From positions 62,001 to 126,000 of the forward strand of contig NZ_ATNM01000156.1 of NCBI RefSeq assembly GCF_000427295.1: 64,000 nucleotides of DNA, written 5' to 3'. Positions 61,294-64,000 of the stretch are shown here, in pieces. The notes under the pieces are model-generated. The model was not told the DNA's origin. It made no database searches and saw only the letters and a list, made by a program, of their open reading frames with translations. Both the position numbers and the translations under genes were made by a program. How positions within the stretch are numbered: the stretch's first letter is position 1; every line of letters starts with the position of its first letter. This DNA is from Cyclobacterium qasimii M12-11B (GTDB taxonomy: Bacteria > Bacteroidota > Bacteroidia > Cytophagales > Cyclobacteriaceae).

Positions 61294-62213
61294 TTATTGC
61301 GTGTAGAGTGTTGAATGGTGTGGCGTGTAATTCCTTATTTCTTTCTCAATCTCCCTGGCAATCTGGGCGTTGAAATGGACAGGATCTCGGAAGTTCTGTG
61401 GATCTATGATTAATTCTGAATCATAATTGAAATCAAATACGTCCCCAAGTGAACGCATATCACTATGAAATCTATCGGTATATTCCTTTAAGTCATATTC
61501 TTTGAGCACATCATGGTAATCTTGATGCAATGGGGGAATCCAAAATATTAACTTAATACCTTCATTTTTACAGTATTCAGCTATTTCGCTGAGCTGTTTC
61601 TGGTATTCATCTGGGTAGGTAATGTTTTGGTAAAACTTATCTGTTTCTTGAAGCTTCTTCTTCCAGTAGTATGCTTTAGCCTCTGGGTCTTCAACCTCTG
61701 GTTCTGGTTCTTTTTCTGGAGCGACCAATGATTCTGCTAATGCTACTGTCGCGTTGAAGGTATATTTATTAAAGGCGTAAGTAAAATAGTTTCCTTTTCT
61801 GGAAAGTGTTTCTTCCACCCAGAAACGCCTGTTAAATTTATTGTATAGATTAAGGTTGATTCCTATCAGGACGGTGTCTGGCTTTACTATTTCTGTTGCC
61901 CACCAAAAAGACTGTATCATTTCTTTTAAGCTTGCTCCGCCATAGGCTAGATTGGCCCATTGATCTTGATCCATGGCGTCGTAAAGTCCATTGCTTCTGG
62001 AATCTCCAATGACCCAATTTTTTTTGGGTCATTTTCAAATGCAATAATTTTGTACAGATGGGGTTCAATGTCCTGGGCGATCGTCTTTCTCTTTTCTTCA
62101 CTGGTTATACTAAAACCGTTTAAATAGTTGAAAGGATCTATAAATGCTATAATTAGGCTGTATACAACAAAAGGAATTACAAAATACAGACTATTCCCTA
62201 TGAATCTTCTCAT
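61294..62213 (-). pseudogene. SGNH/AlgX-like partner of MBOAT O-acyltransferase, apparent frameshift in A8 run
   Basis: The first part (62213 down to the A8 run) has an N-terminal anchor (LYFVIPFVVYSLIIAFIDPF) and EPHLYKIIAFENDPKK. One frame reads on as a short unlike tail, while the right frame gives NWVIGDSRSNGLYDAMDQDQ, where GDSRS is the catalytic Ser motif of an SGNH/DHHW-type esterase. It then continues through IKLIFWIPPLHQDYHDV to DPVHFN, the Asp-x-x-His equivalent. Adding one base to the T8 run at 62018-62025 gives 306 residues. It starts 5 bp after the MBOAT stop and is probably the periplasmic half of an acetylation system. Confidence 0.75.
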
Positions 62214-62218
62214 GACAC

Positions 62219-63679
62219 TTAAAATTGAAAATAGATGAACTCTTGTTGAACGCCATTCATAATGAAACAGAAGATGATTATAGCATAGTAAAATGACCAC
62301 CTAACTGCTTTCGGGGTTCTAAGAGGGTTTAGTTCCAAACCATGACTTTTCTCTCTTTGTAACCACTCAACAATAATGAAGCCGATTAGTAAAAAGAACA
62401 GGTAAATCAAATGGTTGCCTGTATTCATGCTCCAGAAATCCTGTATTGGAAGTACGAAGAATTTTAGTGAAAAGATGATAGAAATATAATCAAAGGCCAT
62501 GGCCAAGCTGTCTGCTCTGAAAAATATCCAGGCAAATACAGTAAGAAGGAAAGTAGTGCCCATTTGAAAGGCTTCTTTAAGGCTTGGCAGGTATTTTCCA
62601 GCCGCAACTGTGTCGGTTGTGTGTTTTCTGTTCTTCTTTGTTAACAACAGGGGCAAGTAAAAAACCGCATTTAATGCTCCCCAAAATATAAAAGTCCAAT
62701 TGGCTCCATGCCAAAATCCACTTACAATAAAAATTATAAATATGTTTCTTATCGCATGCCCTCCTTTACTTCCGCCCAATGGTATGTATAAGTAATCCCT
62801 AAACCAGGTAGAAAGAGAAATATGCCATCTCCTCCAAAACTCGGCAATGTCTCTTGAAAAATAGGGGAATGCAAAGTTTCGTTTTAAGTCAAAGCCAAAT
62901 AATCTTGAAGCTCCTATGGCAATGTCTGAATAGCCTGAGAAATCACCGTATATCTGAAAGGCAAACAATACCCCTCCAAGTAATAATGTAAAACCTGAAA
63001 AGGACTGGTAATCATTGAAGATGTCATTTACGTAGATGGCGCAATTGTCTGCTATTACGATTTTTTTAAATAAGCCCCATAGCATTTGACGTAAGCCGTC
63101 ACTGGCTTTGGTATAGCTGAATTCTCTTTTTTTGAAAAATTGTGGCAATAGGTTTGTTGCCCTTTCTATAGGTCCCGCCACTAGCTGTGGGAAGAAACTT
63201 ACATAAGCGAAAAATGCAATAGGTTCTGAGACTGGCGCTAATTTTTTACGGTAAACATCAATGGTGTAACTCATTGTCTGGAAGGTGTAAAAACTAATCC
63301 CTACAGGCAATATTATGTTTAACCTTGCAGGATCCATAGAATTCCCAAACAATGTGAAGGCATCTGCAAAGCTCTCCGCAAAGAAATTGTAATATTTAAA
63401 AAAGCCTAAAAACCCAATATTTACGCATAAACTAATAAATAGTAGCCATTTTCGATGTGACTTATTCTCCCGCTTTCCCAGCTGTAAACCTATAATAAAA
63501 TCAACAAGTGAGCTGAAAAATATTAAGGATAGAAATCGATAATCCCACCAGCCATAAAAAACATAACTGGCAATCAAAATCCAGAAATTTTGAATCTTTA
63601 TATTTTTATTAAAGACGAACCAATAAATTAAAAATACAAGAGGAAGGAAAATCAGGAATTCAATGGAATTGAATAACAT
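62219..63679 (-). CDS. MBOAT family O-acyltransferase (AlgI-like)
   Basis: A 486-residue membrane protein with about 11-12 helices. The two conserved His residues are H286 in FWRRWHISLSTWFRDYLYIPLGG (in parts) and H324 in VSGFWHGANWTFIFWG, as in AlgI and DltB. The QIYGDFSGYSDIAIG segment and the N-terminal LFNSIEFLIFLPLVF are usual. The family moves acyl groups, mostly acetyl, across the inner membrane to cell-surface polysaccharides. The next gene is an SGNH-like protein 5 bp away, the usual partner. The polymer modified is unknown; no glycan synthesis genes are in view. Confidence 0.93.
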   Translation of the reverse strand: MLFNSIEFLIFLPLVFLIYWFVFNKNIKIQNFWILIASYVFYGWWDYRFLSLIFFSSLVDFIIGLQLGKRENKSHRKWLLFISLCVNIGFLGFFKYYNFFAESFADAFTLFGNSMDPARLNIILPVGISFYTFQTMSYTIDVYRKKLAPVSEPIAFFAYVSFFPQLVAGPIERATNLLPQFFKKREFSYTKASDGLRQMLWGLFKKIVIADNCAIYVNDIFNDYQSFSGFTLLLGGVLFAFQIYGDFSGYSDIAIGASRLFGFDLKRNFAFPYFSRDIAEFWRRWHISLSTWFRDYLYIPLGGSKGGHAIRNIFIIFIVSGFWHGANWTFIFWGALNAVFYLPLLLTKKNRKHTTDTVAAGKYLPSLKEAFQMGTTFLLTVFAWIFFRADSLAMAFDYISIIFSLKFFVLPIQDFWSMNTGNHLIYLFFLLIGFIIVEWLQREKSHGLELNPLRTPKAVRWSFYYAIIIFCFIMNGVQQEFIYFQF

Positions 63680-63844
63680 GAAACGAGATGTAATTAGGTA
63701 GGTTTACAATGCTTAATTTAGCCTGATAGGTACTAAATTTCAATCCATAACTAAAATGGATTATGGTACAAAACTATATATAAAATTCATTTATTTTACA
63801 TCTTTAAGGGAAAAAATTCATTTATTCATATAATTGATTGCATT

Positions 63845-64000
63845 TTATCCCTTCTTTAACTCTAAAAGATATTTTCCCGTGTAATTATTTGGCTCGTTCA
63901 TTAAATTTTCTGGAACTCCTTCAAAAACCACATAGCCACCTTTCTCGCCTCCTTCTGGTCCTAAGTCGATTACCCAGTCCGCAGCCATGATTACTTCAGT
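63845..64000 (-). CDS. uvrA: excinuclease ABC subunit A (C-terminal end only)
   Basis: Partial gene: the last 51 residues before a TAA at 63845-63847; the rest is beyond the window. The segment ADWVIDLGPEGGEKGGYVVFEG is a fixed feature of the UvrA C terminus, close behind the second ATP-binding site, and the frame is aligned with the window edge. UvrA recognises DNA damage in nucleotide excision repair with UvrB and UvrC. The MBOAT gene starts 165 bp downstream on the same strand. Confidence 0.88.
   Translation of the reverse strand, partial: TEVIMAADWVIDLGPEGGEKGGYVVFEGVPENLMNEPNNYTGKYLLELKKG

Noticed and set aside
61850-62101. 83-codon minus-strand ORF inside the SGNH-like gene
   Set aside because: Arg/Lys-rich out-of-frame shadow of the two true frames.

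Overview
The window looks like chromosomal DNA of a Cytophagales-type Bacteroidota, most likely a marine Cyclobacteriaceae relative (inference). Supporting signs are an AT-rich genome with weak Shine-Dalgarno sites, upstream motifs of the Bacteroidota form TTG-N20/21-TAnnTTTG (best before guaB), many SPII lipoproteins and Tat-exported enzymes, a LytS/LytTR signalling cassette, FKBP-type lipoproteins, and a tryptophan-to-quinolinate (kynurenine) gene set. No tRNA, rRNA, CRISPR array or prophage was seen. Both ends cut genes: an RluA/RluD-like pseudouridine synthase on the left and uvrA on the right.

Layout. 1-8.4 kb: pseudouridine synthase, a PLP-dependent ACC deaminase/D-cysteine desulfhydrase-like enzyme, the kynurenine operon (3-HAO, kynU, kmo), a thiamine pyrophosphokinase-like protein, prmC with two small membrane proteins, and an RsmB-like rRNA methyltransferase. 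8.4-18.5 kb: guaB, a DHH phosphoesterase followed by three FKBP lipoproteins, ndk, scpA with a flippase-like membrane protein, and dxs. 18.6-32.9 kb: a Tat-exported GH5 glycosidase with an alpha/beta hydrolase, an SDR, an ECF sigma factor with a small zinc-binding anti-sigma candidate, envelope proteins (META, YceI, BamA/TamA-like), an ATP-grasp enzyme, DinB-like proteins, DUF547, a HAD hydrolase and a rhodanese. 33-41 kb: a ChlI-like AAA+/VWA pair, GNAT, coaX, a beta-lactamase-fold hydrolase and a DPP-IV peptidase. 41-43 kb: an AraC regulator and a RAYT transposase embedded in six related palindromic repeats. 43-53.8 kb: MazG-like, PhoH, LytTR/LytS, MoxR, an RluE-like synthase, OmpA and RecG. 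53-64 kb: a sugar-kinase-like gene divergent from an SSS symporter, a Fur-family regulator, a Tat/SUMF1 putative sugar-oxidation operon, an MBOAT plus SGNH-like acetylation pair, and uvrA.

Two observations stand out. First, a RAYT transposase and an araC-type gene are surrounded by six copies of a roughly 60-70 bp palindromic repeat arranged as three inverted pairs; this has the architecture of a REP/REPIN system and I know of no name for this repeat. Second, eight genes are each split into two frames by exactly one base, nearly all at A or T homopolymers, and every one becomes a full-length family member if one base is added or removed. Uncorrected sequencing indels are the simplest explanation, but three of the sites have a sense codon followed by a stop in a run of identical bases (TTT TGA twice, AAA TAA once), which is also the context for +1 recoding. 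Raw reads should settle this before any of these genes is called dead.
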